From UBA8522 sp035528895 (lineage in GTDB: Bacteria > Acidobacteriota > Aminicenantia > Aminicenantales > UBA8522): DNA of 36,325 nucleotides. The stretch spans positions 1-36,325 of the forward strand of contig DATKXS010000057.1 in assembly GCA_035528895.1 (NCBI GenBank), read 5' to 3'. The notes beneath the pieces are model-generated. The model had not been told where the DNA came from. It searched no databases and saw nothing but the letters and a program-made list of their open reading frames with translations. The translations under genes and the position numbers were made by a program. Positions 8,747 through 15,905 of this stretch are shown piece after piece (within the stretch, counting starts at the first letter, position 1; the number at the start of each line of letters is the position of its first letter).

Positions 8747-10834
8747 ATGAACCCATTTCTTTTATCGTCGACCTTTCTATATGGAGCTGGTCTTTATCTT
8801 TTTTATATCCGCTATGTGCCTTTGGTGAAATCGTTCCAGACGGCCTTAATACCCATTCTCTTTTTGGTTTTCATCCTCACGGCTTTCAAACTCAGGTGGG
8901 GCGTACTGTTCTTTGTTTTCTCTTTTCCCCTGATCAATAATCTTCCTTATTTCTTCGGGATTCACGAGCCTCTCCCGCACGCCCCATCCGCCCTGGTGCT
9001 GTTCCTATTCTTTTTTCTTGGCTGGCTGGTCCATCGCGTCTTCTCACAGGAAAGCCTGGATTTTAAGCATCCGGTTTTCAGGCCGTTGATCCTATTCGCC
9101 ATAATTGTGTTCGGCTCGGGACTCATCACGTTTTGGAAATACGCTAATTTCTTCCCCTTCTTGAGTGATTACGTCTACGAGCTCATTGTCAATGCCATTG
9201 GAGGAAGCGCCGGCGGGGCCATCATGAGCACGGTCTTTTTCTCTCTCAATTATTTGACCGGGATGGCCTTTTTCGTCGTTCTTTTCATCGCCGTCCGATC
9301 TGGGGAATTTGTCAAGAAGATCGTGGTCGTCCTCGGCCTCAGCACTTTCATTTCCCTGGCGTTCGGTCTATACCAGCGTTTCGGCGACATGAAATTCGGA
9401 AACAACCCGATAAGCATCAATCAGGGGCTGATCAACGCCACCTTCAAAGATGCCCTATCCTTCGGAGTGTATCTTGCCGTCGTCACTCCGTTGGTTTTAG
9501 GCGGGATGTTTTGCTTCAAGAAGGCCGTGCGTATATTTCCCATTGTTGTGGCGGTACTCGCTCTTTACATGATCTTTTTCACGGGCTCGAAAAGCGGTTT
9601 GATGTGCCTCCTGTTATCGCTATTAATCTTCTTCGCCCTGTCGATCAAACGGGGTTTCGAGCTGATGAGGACCGGATCTACAGGACTTAAAAAAGCGACG
9701 GGCTCGCTGTTGATTGCCGTCCTGGCGGTTTCGGCCGCTTTTTTTGCTTTTGTTGTTTGGAAAAAAGACATTGCATCTTCAATAACAATTTCGAGACTGG
9801 GAAGCACGCTGAAACTGGAAAACGTGAGGTTGACGTTGACCGGTCGAGTCGATGGATTATGGAAATTAGCCGGGATTATGATAAAGGATTATCCCTTATC
9901 CGGCGTGGGCGCGGGAGGCTACATTATTGAATCCGCCAACTATGCTCAAAAACACAAGGTAAATCTTGAAGTCCCAGAATCGGCTGAAAATTATCTGCTG
10001 CAGGTCGGGGCGGAACTGGGCGTGATCGGCGTTCTTCTTGTTCTCTGGGTATTCTGGGAGATTTCCAGGCAGATGAGGAGGAGTTATCGGAAAAGGCCTG
10101 CCGATGACACGAACGCGTATCTTCTTATCGGTGCGATCGCCGGCGTTATCGCCTTTTTCGTGAATATTCAGGCTCATACTTATATTGGAAGCTACGAAAT
10201 CAAATACACGTTCTGGCTTCTGGTGGGGTTGATTTTCAGTCTCGGGAGAATAGCCGAATCCGAAAATAAAGAAAAAGGCCTCGAAGAGCCTGATTCACCC
10301 AAGCAGAAGATTCGTTGGAGCGGGTCGTTTAAGGTGTTCAGTTTAGTTCTTATCCTCTTATACTCTTGCGTCCACCTCTGGAATTCCACCCATTCGCTCT
10401 CTCTGAAAAGCCGCACCGAGCTCCTGGAGATCAAGCAAGATTTCGGATTCTACCAGCATGAAAAAACCAATGACGGCCGGGAATTTCGCTGGACAAGAGA
10501 ATACGGGGGCCTAACTGTTAAGATTGAAAAGCCTGTCATCGAAATCCCGCTCCTTGCTTCTCACCCCGATATCCAGAGAAATCCGGTTAAAGTAAAGATT
10601 TACCTCATTAAAGATTTTTTTAAACAGAAAAAACTGCTGGATGAATTGATTCTGAATCAGAGTATCTGGAAAACCTGCGAATATGAAGTGCCTGAGGAAC
10701 TCGGCGAAGAGCTAATTCTGCTGGTAAAGGTCAGCAGAACCTGGAATCCTCAAAAAGCTCTGGGCACCCCCGACCCGCGGAATCTGGGCGTGGCCCTGGG
10801 TAAAATCGAGTTCAAGGACAAGATGGATCCCTAA
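8747..10834 (+). CDS. O-antigen ligase/polymerase (Wzy/WaaL)-like membrane protein, 695 aa
   Basis: This is a polytopic inner-membrane protein with about twelve hydrophobic segments in its first ~515 residues. The region around residues 380-430 has the O-antigen ligase (Wzy_C) pattern: a periplasmic loop with D-Y-P-L-S-G-V-G-A-G-G-Y, then S-A-E-N-Y-L-L-Q and G-A-E-L-G-V-I-G. Such proteins polymerise O-units or ligate them to lipid A-core. The protein is longer than usual because a soluble, charged tail of about 140 residues follows the last membrane segment. That tail is not a domain I recognise. It is the last gene of the polysaccharide cluster, and a strong terminator follows about 60 bp downstream. 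Polymerase and ligase cannot be separated by sequence inspection. Confidence 0.8.
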   Translation: MNPFLLSSTFLYGAGLYLFYIRYVPLVKSFQTALIPILFLVFILTAFKLRWGVLFFVFSFPLINNLPYFFGIHEPLPHAPSALVLFLFFFLGWLVHRVFSQESLDFKHPVFRPLILFAIIVFGSGLITFWKYANFFPFLSDYVYELIVNAIGGSAGGAIMSTVFFSLNYLTGMAFFVVLFIAVRSGEFVKKIVVVLGLSTFISLAFGLYQRFGDMKFGNNPISINQGLINATFKDALSFGVYLAVVTPLVLGGMFCFKKAVRIFPIVVAVLALYMIFFTGSKSGLMCLLLSLLIFFALSIKRGFELMRTGSTGLKKATGSLLIAVLAVSAAFFAFVVWKKDIASSITISRLGSTLKLENVRLTLTGRVDGLWKLAGIMIKDYPLSGVGAGGYIIESANYAQKHKVNLEVPESAENYLLQVGAELGVIGVLLVLWVFWEISRQMRRSYRKRPADDTNAYLLIGAIAGVIAFFVNIQAHTYIGSYEIKYTFWLLVGLIFSLGRIAESENKEKGLEEPDSPKQKIRWSGSFKVFSLVLILLYSCVHLWNSTHSLSLKSRTELLEIKQDFGFYQHEKTNDGREFRWTREYGGLTVKIEKPVIEIPLLASHPDIQRNPVKVKIYLIKDFFKQKKLLDELILNQSIWKTCEYEVPEELGEELILLVKVSRTWNPQKALGTPDPRNLGVALGKIEFKDKMDP

Positions 10835-10893
10835 ACTATAGACAATTCAGGATTGACCTCAGCCTAAAGCTCGCCAAATAGAAAAACAGAAGA

Positions 10894-10917
10894 AGCGGTC
10901 CCGGACCGCTTTTTTTA
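10894..10917 (+). terminator. Rho-independent terminator ending the polysaccharide cluster
   Basis: A perfect 7-bp stem (AGCGGTC with GACCGCT, loop CCG) is directly followed by a run of T residues. It lies 60 bp after the O-antigen ligase-like gene and just before the ATP synthase promoter, so it separates the two transcription units. Confidence 0.85.
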
Positions 10918-10931
10918 TTTCGGAGAGGCGT

Positions 10932-10959
10932 TTGACATTTCCGATAAATACGGTAAAAA
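10932..10959 (+). promoter_or_regulatory. Sigma70-type promoter for the atp F0 gene group
   Basis: A consensus -35 TTGACA (10932-10937) is followed after 16 bp by TAAAAA (10954-10959) as a -10 element. Transcription would start near 10966, only a few bases before the ATG at 10972, and no Shine-Dalgarno sequence is visible, so the first gene may be read from a nearly leaderless message. Confidence 0.6.
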
Positions 10960-10971
10960 TTTAACCGCGTT

Positions 10972-11223
10972 ATGAAATTTCTCGAGCCCGACCGTCCGCC
11001 CCGCCGCTCGAACTTCCGCAAGCTCGCTGCGCTGAGCTCGCTCGGTCTGATGCTGCCATCATCCATCGCCGTAGGCCTCTTCCTGGGGTATTTCCTGGAC
11101 AATCTCCTGGGCACGGCGCCCTGGCTCTTGATCATCCTCACCCTCTTGGGGGTCGTCTCCGGATTCCTCAGCCTCTTCCGGGGTCTCAAGAAGTTCGGAC
11201 TGGAGAAAGACGATGACCTATGA
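10972..11223 (+). CDS. atpZ: AtpZ/AtpI-family protein (F0F1 ATPase-associated), 83 aa
   Basis: This small membrane protein is encoded at the head of the ATP synthase genes. It has a basic N-terminus, two hydrophobic segments (about residues 24-44 and 49-68) and a charged C-terminus. The G-x-x-L-G-Y-F-L-D pattern between them is typical of the AtpZ/AtpI family, which helps assemble the c-ring and has been linked to Mg2+ or Ca2+ transport. Its 3' end overlaps the next gene by 11 bases, suggesting translational coupling. No ribosome-binding site precedes the ATG, and the promoter lies only 12 bases upstream. The family assignment rests on topology, size and position. Confidence 0.75.
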   Translation: MKFLEPDRPPRRSNFRKLAALSSLGLMLPSSIAVGLFLGYFLDNLLGTAPWLLIILTLLGVVSGFLSLFRGLKKFGLEKDDDL

Positions 11224-11596
11224 AGAGAAGGTTCTCCGCCGCATTCCTCTGGAGATTCTTCTTATCGCGGCCCTCATCGCCCTCCTCGCCCTCTTCTTCT
11301 TCACCCCTCTGACCAGCCTCTTCATCCTGGCCGGAGGCCTTCTTTCGGCCGCCAGTTTCGTCTGGCTGAAGACAGCCCTGAACCGCTTTCTCGGGCCGGA
11401 CAGGCGGAGAGCGGTCCGTTCCGGCCTGGTCTTTTACCTTCTCCGCCTTTTCTTGCTATTGGCTGTTTTTTCGATTATAATTCTCCTCTTTCCGAGGATG
11501 ATCCTGGCCTTCGTGGCCGGATTTTCAAGCCTCATATTGGCCTTCTTGATCGAGGCCGCGCTGGCCGTCTCGCAGATGAAAAAATGGAAGGTCTAG
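11213..11596 (+). CDS. atpI: ATP synthase subunit I-like membrane protein, 127 aa
   Basis: A hydrophobic protein with four predicted membrane segments, sized and placed like ATP synthase protein I (the ATP_synt_I family), between atpZ and atpB. These proteins act as assembly factors for the c-ring and are poorly conserved, so identification rests mainly on topology and on the gene order atpZ-atpI-atpB-atpE. It overlaps the upstream gene by 11 bases and atpB by 13 bases. No catalytic motif is expected or seen. Confidence 0.65.
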   Translation: MTYEEKVLRRIPLEILLIAALIALLALFFFTPLTSLFILAGGLLSAASFVWLKTALNRFLGPDRRRAVRSGLVFYLLRLFLLLAVFSIIILLFPRMILAFVAGFSSLILAFLIEAALAVSQMKKWKV

Positions 11597-12330
11597 AACA
11601 CAGCGTTTACGTCGCCGATCTCTTTAACAAGCTCCTCGGCAAGCCCATCCTGGCCCTGCTTCGCCTGCTCGGCATCGAGCCCAAGAACCCCCACGCGCCG
11701 GTCCCCGATTATCTCGTCATGTGCATCTTCGTGGCCCTCCTCCTCATCGTTATTCTCGGCCTGGCCTCCCGCAAACTTTCCCTAGTTCCTTCCAAGCGCC
11801 AGAGCCTCCTCGAGATGATCCTCCAGGCCTTCGAAGGCATCCTGACGGACGTCATCGGCGAGAGCGGGAAGAAATATCTTCCCATGATCGGGACGATCGG
11901 CCTATTCATCTTCTGTTCCAACATGATCGGTCTCGTCCCAGGGTTCATGTCCCCGACAAGCAAGCTCAACGTCACCGCCGGCTGCGCCCTGGCCGTCTTC
12001 GTCTATTATCACTGGCAGGGGATAAAGGCCCAAGGCCCCCTGAGATACCTCAAGCATTTCACCGGCCCCATCCCGGCGCTGGCTCCCCTCCTCCTGCCGA
12101 TCGAGATCATCAGCCATTTTTCCCGGCCGGTATCGCTTTCGCTCCGGCTCTTCGGCAACATCTTCGCCGAGGAGCTGCTGATCGTCATCATCGCCTCCAT
12201 CGTTCCCTTCGTTCTTCCTCTCCCCTTCATGGCCGTGGCCATCTTCACGGCCGTCATCCAGTCGTTCGTCTTCGTGCTCCTCGCCTGCATCTACATCGCG
12301 GGTGCGGTCGTCCATGAGGAAGAGCAATAA
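11584..12330 (+). CDS. atpB: F0F1 ATP synthase subunit a, 248 aa
   Basis: Subunit a forms the ion half-channels next to the c-ring in the inner membrane. The fourth-helix signature S-L-R-L-F-G-N contains the essential arginine that interacts with the c-subunit carboxylate. It is preceded by L-L-P-I-E-I-I-S-H-F-S-R-P, and the last helix contains the Q-S-F-V-F-V-L-L pattern. Five to six hydrophobic segments are visible and the length is normal. The ATG lies inside the end of the atpI-like gene (13-base overlap). A good AAAGGAG site lies between this gene and atpE. The assignment is secure. Confidence 0.95.
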   Translation: MEGLEHSVYVADLFNKLLGKPILALLRLLGIEPKNPHAPVPDYLVMCIFVALLLIVILGLASRKLSLVPSKRQSLLEMILQAFEGILTDVIGESGKKYLPMIGTIGLFIFCSNMIGLVPGFMSPTSKLNVTAGCALAVFVYYHWQGIKAQGPLRYLKHFTGPIPALAPLLLPIEIISHFSRPVSLSLRLFGNIFAEELLIVIIASIVPFVLPLPFMAVAIFTAVIQSFVFVLLACIYIAGAVVHEEEQ

Positions 12331-12351
12331 ATATGGAAAGGAGATAAGACC

Positions 12352-12693
12352 ATGAAGAGAATCCAGGCATTCGGCCTCCTGCTGTTCTTTGTCCTCCTCG
12401 CTGGATCCCCCCTCCTCGCCCAGGAAGCGGGCGGGGTGGCCGACAAAGCCCCCCTCTACAAGCTCTCCCTCATCGTCGGCGGAGCGGTCATCACCCTGGC
12501 CGCCGCGGCCGGCGCGTTCTGCCAGGCCAAGGCCATCTCCAGCGCCTGCGAGGGTATCTCCCGCAACCCGGGCTCCGCCCCGACCATCCGCTTCATCATG
12601 ATCTTCGGCCTGGTCCTGATCGAGACGCTGGTCATCTATGCTCTCCTCATCGCCATCGTCATCCTGATGATCCAGTGGGGCAAGTACGTCTGA
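12352..12693 (+). CDS. atpE: F0F1 ATP synthase subunit c with N-terminal signal-like segment, 113 aa; sodium-type ligand pattern
   Basis: This is the rotor-ring proteolipid. A hydrophobic signal-like leader covers residues 1-23 (...S-P-L-L-A-Q) and is followed by two membrane helices joined by the R-N-P loop at 71-73, the counterpart of R-Q-P. The ion-binding carboxylate is Glu91. Gln58 lies 13 residues before the loop Arg, Thr92 directly follows the Glu, and Tyr96 is five residues after it. These are the spacings of Gln32, Glu65, Ser66 and Tyr70 in the sodium-binding c subunit of Ilyobacter tartaricus. Sodium coupling is therefore predicted, not shown. An AAAGGAG site precedes the ATG. The next gene is not atpF but a YihY-family gene, so the remaining ATP synthase genes must lie elsewhere. 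Confidence 0.93.
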   Translation: MKRIQAFGLLLFFVLLAGSPLLAQEAGGVADKAPLYKLSLIVGGAVITLAAAAGAFCQAKAISSACEGISRNPGSAPTIRFIMIFGLVLIETLVIYALLIAIVILMIQWGKYV

Positions 12694-12728
12694 ACGGGGC
12701 GGCATCCCCTTCCCTTTAGGACAGCCCG

Positions 12729-13598
12729 ATGAGTCTGACCGTCTTCACGATCCTCCGGGATACGGTCCGGAGGTTCAACGGGGATAAATGCTGGAACTCG
12801 GCCATCGTCATTTCCTACTTCGCCTTCCTCTGCTCCGTCCCGGTGGTCTCCCTGTTCGTCTATCTCACGACCAAGATCGTGGGGACGTCCGAGTTCGCCC
12901 TGCGCAGCCTGAACCTTTTCTCCGACGAGTTCTTCGCCAAGCTGGACCCGTCCTTCTTTCAGAAGCTCCAGGGTGCCTCCGCGAACATCAGCAACCTCGG
13001 CTGGTTCGGGTTGATCGGGACGTTAGTCTCGGCCAGCTTCCTGTTCTCCAACCTCATCCACTCCATCAACCTGATTTTCCGCGCCAAGTATGAGAGGTCC
13101 TTCGTCTACAACCGGCTGATTGAGTACAGCATCATGTTCGCCATGGGCATAATTCTTCTCATCTCTCTGGCCATCACGGCCATCTGGACGGCCCTTCACC
13201 GCACCCTCCAGGAAAGCACCTACGTCGCCGCCCACCTCAACCCCCGGGTCATCGCCCTCGTCGACAACTTCCTCGTCCAGTACCTCCTTCCCCTGGCCCT
13301 GACCTTTCTCGCCTTTTTCACCCTCTACAAGTTCATCCCGGAGGTCAAGGTCCACACCCGATGCGCGGCCCTGGCGGCGGTCGTCGGAGCGGTCCTGTGG
13401 GAAGCCTTTAAAAGAGTATTCGCATTCTACGTAGCCCATTTTTCGGCCATCGGTATCGTCCTTTCCAGGCTGGTCCAGGGGACACTGACCTCGATTATCT
13501 TCTTCCTGCTCTGGATCTCTTTCTCCCTGGTCATCCTGCTCTGGGGGGCCGAACTGGCGGCCGTTTTGAACGAGAGGCGTCATGCCGGAAACGCCTAA
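12729..13598 (+). CDS. YihY/BrkB-family inner-membrane protein, 289 aa
   Basis: This polytopic membrane protein belongs to the YihY/virulence factor BrkB family, once wrongly named RNase BN. About six hydrophobic segments are spread through the sequence. The N-terminal cytoplasmic helix (N-G-D-K-C-W-N-S-A), the following first membrane segment, and the C-terminal G-A-E-L-A-A-V-L-N motif are typical of the family. The function of YihY proteins is not settled; transport roles have been suggested. It is 35 bp downstream of atpE and overlaps lpxD by 17 bases, so it is probably part of the same transcript. Its position between F0 genes and lpxD is unusual. Confidence 0.85.
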   Translation: MSLTVFTILRDTVRRFNGDKCWNSAIVISYFAFLCSVPVVSLFVYLTTKIVGTSEFALRSLNLFSDEFFAKLDPSFFQKLQGASANISNLGWFGLIGTLVSASFLFSNLIHSINLIFRAKYERSFVYNRLIEYSIMFAMGIILLISLAITAIWTALHRTLQESTYVAAHLNPRVIALVDNFLVQYLLPLALTFLAFFTLYKFIPEVKVHTRCAALAAVVGAVLWEAFKRVFAFYVAHFSAIGIVLSRLVQGTLTSIIFFLLWISFSLVILLWGAELAAVLNERRHAGNA

Positions 13599-14655
13599 GC
13601 CGAGCCCGGGTCCGGGTCCGCTCCGGACGGTCGAGGAGGTGGCCCGCCTCCTCGGCTGCCGTTTCGAGGGAGACGGAAAGAAGGTGATCACCGGGGTGGC
13701 CGGCCTGGAGACCGCCGGGGCGGGGGACCTCGTCTTTCTTGCGGCTCCCAAGTTCCGCAGACTCCTGGAAGAGACTAAGGCGGCGGCGGCCATCATCCCC
13801 CCGGACGAGTCCTTCCGCGGGATACCGGTCATTTTTTCCGAGAATCCTCACTTGACCTTTATTAGGGCGGTGGAGCTTTTTTTCCAGCCCTACCGGCCGG
13901 AGCCGGGGATACACCCCACGGCCGTCATCTCTCCTTCGGCCCGGGTCGGAAAGGATGTCGCCGTCGGCGCCCTGACCGTTATCGGGGACGAGGCCGAGAT
14001 CGGGGACGGGACGGTCATCTTTCCGTTGGTCTCGATCTACCCGCGGGTGAAAATCGGAGAGGGCTGCGTCATCCATTCCCACGTCTCCGTCCGTGAAGAC
14101 GTCCGGATCGGAACCCGGGTCATCCTCCACAGCGGAGCCGTTATCGGTTCAGACGGTTTCGGCTATCTCAAGCTTGAGGATGGAACTCATAAAAAAATCC
14201 CCCAGAGAGGCACTGTCGTCATCGAGGACGACGTAGAGATCGGCGCCAACAGCGCCATCGACCGGGCGGCCCTCGGCGAGACCGTCATCCGTCGTGGGAC
14301 TAAGATCGACAACCTCGTCCAGGTCGCCCACAACGTCGAGATCGGAGAAAACGCTATTCTGGCGGGCCAGGTGGGAATCGCCGGAAGCTCCAGGATCGGG
14401 AAGAATGTTGTCCTGGCCGGCCAGGTCGGGGTGGCCGACCACGTCAGCGTCGGTGACAACGTCATCGCCATCGCTCAGACGGGTATCGCCCGGGACGTTC
14501 CCGCCGGCGCCGTGGTCGCCGGGACTCCCGAGCTGGATGTCCGCGATTGGAGGAAGGCGTCGGTCCTGCGGCCGCAGCTCTACGACCTCGTCAAGGACCT
14601 GAAGAAACTGAAGGCCCGGGTCGAAGAATTGGAAAAGGCTTTAAAAAAAGATTAG
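13582..14655 (+). CDS. lpxD: UDP-3-O-acylglucosamine N-acyltransferase LpxD, 357 aa
   Basis: LpxD transfers a 3-hydroxyacyl chain from acyl-ACP to UDP-3-O-acyl-glucosamine, the third step of lipid A synthesis in the cytoplasm. The N-terminal uridine-binding domain covers about residues 1-105. A long left-handed beta-helix follows, built from hexapeptide repeats with I/V at every sixth position, then a C-terminal helix rich in Lys and Glu. The catalytic histidine is His250 in V-Q-V-A-H-N-V. The length is close to that of other LpxD proteins. It overlaps the YihY-like gene by 17 bases, and its stop overlaps the convergent trxB stop. It indicates an outer membrane with lipid A. Confidence 0.95.
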   Translation: MPETPKPSPGPGPLRTVEEVARLLGCRFEGDGKKVITGVAGLETAGAGDLVFLAAPKFRRLLEETKAAAAIIPPDESFRGIPVIFSENPHLTFIRAVELFFQPYRPEPGIHPTAVISPSARVGKDVAVGALTVIGDEAEIGDGTVIFPLVSIYPRVKIGEGCVIHSHVSVREDVRIGTRVILHSGAVIGSDGFGYLKLEDGTHKKIPQRGTVVIEDDVEIGANSAIDRAALGETVIRRGTKIDNLVQVAHNVEIGENAILAGQVGIAGSSRIGKNVVLAGQVGVADHVSVGDNVIAIAQTGIARDVPAGAVVAGTPELDVRDWRKASVLRPQLYDLVKDLKKLKARVEELEKALKKD

Positions 14656-15581
14656 CCCAGGGACTCCAGGTATTCGTTGACCGAAAGGGCGGCGCTGACT
14701 CCGGCGCCGACGGCGGTGGCCACCTGCTTGGGACAGGCGTCGGCCACGTCCCCGGCGGCATAGATCCCGGGCTGGTCTGTGGCCATCCGGGAATCCACTT
14801 TGACCTCCCCCCATTCGTTTAGTCCTACGACCCCTTTGACAAACCCGGTGTGCGGGTCCATGCCGATCGAGATGAACAGCCCGTCGAGCGGGAGCGGGAA
14901 AGTCCTGTTCTCCTTGACGTTCCGGACCATGACCCGTTCGAGACGACTTTCACCCTCGGCCGATTCCAGTACGCAATTCCAGAGGACCTCGATCTTGGGG
15001 TTGGCGAGCACCCTCTCCTGGAGAATCTTGATAGCCCGGAACTGCTCGCGCCGGTGGATGACATACAGCTTCCGGCAGAACTTCGTCAGCATAACAGCCT
15101 CGGTCAGGGCGTTGTCCCCGCCTCCCACAACGGCCACCGCAGCGTCGCGGAAGAAAGGGCCGTCGCAGGTGGCGCAGTAGGAGACCCCCTTCCCGGTCAG
15201 CCGCGTCTCGTTGGGGATCCCCAGTTTCCGGTAGGCGGCCCCCGTGGCGATGATCACCGCCCGGGCTGCGTATTCCTTGTTTTGACCGACGATCACCCAG
15301 AGATCATTTTCGCGCCGCAGGCTCCCGGCTTCGTCGGTCTCGATCACCGCCCCGAACTTCTCGGCCTGCTTCCGAAAATTTTCGATCAGCTCGAAGGGCG
15401 CGATCCCGTCCGGGAAGCCCGGGTAATTCTCCACCCAGTCGGTGAGCAGGATCTGTCCACCCGGGATCGCCTTCTCCAGGACGACGGTCTTGAGACGTCC
15501 CCGGCCGGTGTACAGAGCGGCGGCCAGGCCGGCCGGCCCGGACCCGATGATGACGACGTCGGAGGCGGCCTCAGCGCTCAT
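14652..15581 (-). CDS. trxB: Thioredoxin reductase (NADPH), 309 aa
   Basis: TrxB is a cytoplasmic flavoprotein that reduces thioredoxin using NADPH. The FAD-binding motif G-S-G-P-A-G is at residues 13-18. The redox pair is Cys136 and Cys139 in C-A-T-C-D-G, and the NADPH-binding G-G-G-D-N-A is at 153-158. The C-terminal A-A-G-D-V-A-D FAD motif is also present. The ATG overlaps the trxA stop as ATGA, so the reductase and its thioredoxin substrate are coupled. The 3' end overlaps lpxD on the opposite strand by four bases, with no room for a separate terminator. Confidence 0.96.
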   Translation of the reverse strand: MSAEAASDVVIIGSGPAGLAAALYTGRGRLKTVVLEKAIPGGQILLTDWVENYPGFPDGIAPFELIENFRKQAEKFGAVIETDEAGSLRRENDLWVIVGQNKEYAARAVIIATGAAYRKLGIPNETRLTGKGVSYCATCDGPFFRDAAVAVVGGGDNALTEAVMLTKFCRKLYVIHRREQFRAIKILQERVLANPKIEVLWNCVLESAEGESRLERVMVRNVKENRTFPLPLDGLFISIGMDPHTGFVKGVVGLNEWGEVKVDSRMATDQPGIYAAGDVADACPKQVATAVGAGVSAALSVNEYLESLG

Positions 15582-15904
15582 AAATGTTTGGCCACGACCT
15601 CGATGATCTTGTCCTTCGGCTGAACGCCCACCATCGTCTCTTTGAGCTCGCCTCCCTTGAAGAGAAGGAGCGTGGGGATGCCGCGGATGCCGTATTTGGC
15701 GGGAGTATTCATGTTCTCATCGACGTTCATCTTGGCGACCTTGAGCTTTTCTTTATGGCTTTCGGCGATCTCGTCGACCGCCGCGGCGATCATCAGGCAG
15801 GGTGCGCACCAGACGGCCCAAAAATCGACCAGGACCGGAAGCGGCGATTTCAGAACTTCTTCCTCGAAGGTGGCGTCGGAAACGTTGAGAATATCTGGAG
15901 ACAA
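15578..15904 (-). CDS. trxA: Thioredoxin, 108 aa, TTG start
   Basis: This is a classic thioredoxin fold protein, reduced by the neighbouring TrxB. The active site is W-C-A-P-C with Cys33 and Cys36; the usual Gly between them is Ala. The cis-proline is Pro77 in G-I-P-T-L. The frame is open for another 65 codons upstream, through the end of glgA. The TTG at 15904 is preferred because GAGGAGG lies 5 bases before it and it gives a normal thioredoxin length. The start is 1 base after the glgA stop, and the stop overlaps trxB as ATGA, so glgA, trxA and trxB form a tight unit. Confidence 0.93.
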   Translation of the reverse strand: MSPDILNVSDATFEEEVLKSPLPVLVDFWAVWCAPCLMIAAAVDEIAESHKEKLKVAKMNVDENMNTPAKYGIRGIPTLLLFKGGELKETMVGVQPKDKIIEVVAKHL

Positions 15905-15905
15905 G

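Noticed and set aside
11902..12705. 267-codon open frame on the - strand opposite atpB and atpE
   Set aside because: Extremely acidic complement of membrane-protein codons; atpB and atpE on the + strand are certain.
13023..14130. Two long - strand frames opposite the YihY-like gene and lpxD
   Set aside because: Composition typical of antisense frames in GC-rich DNA; the + strand genes carry clear family motifs.
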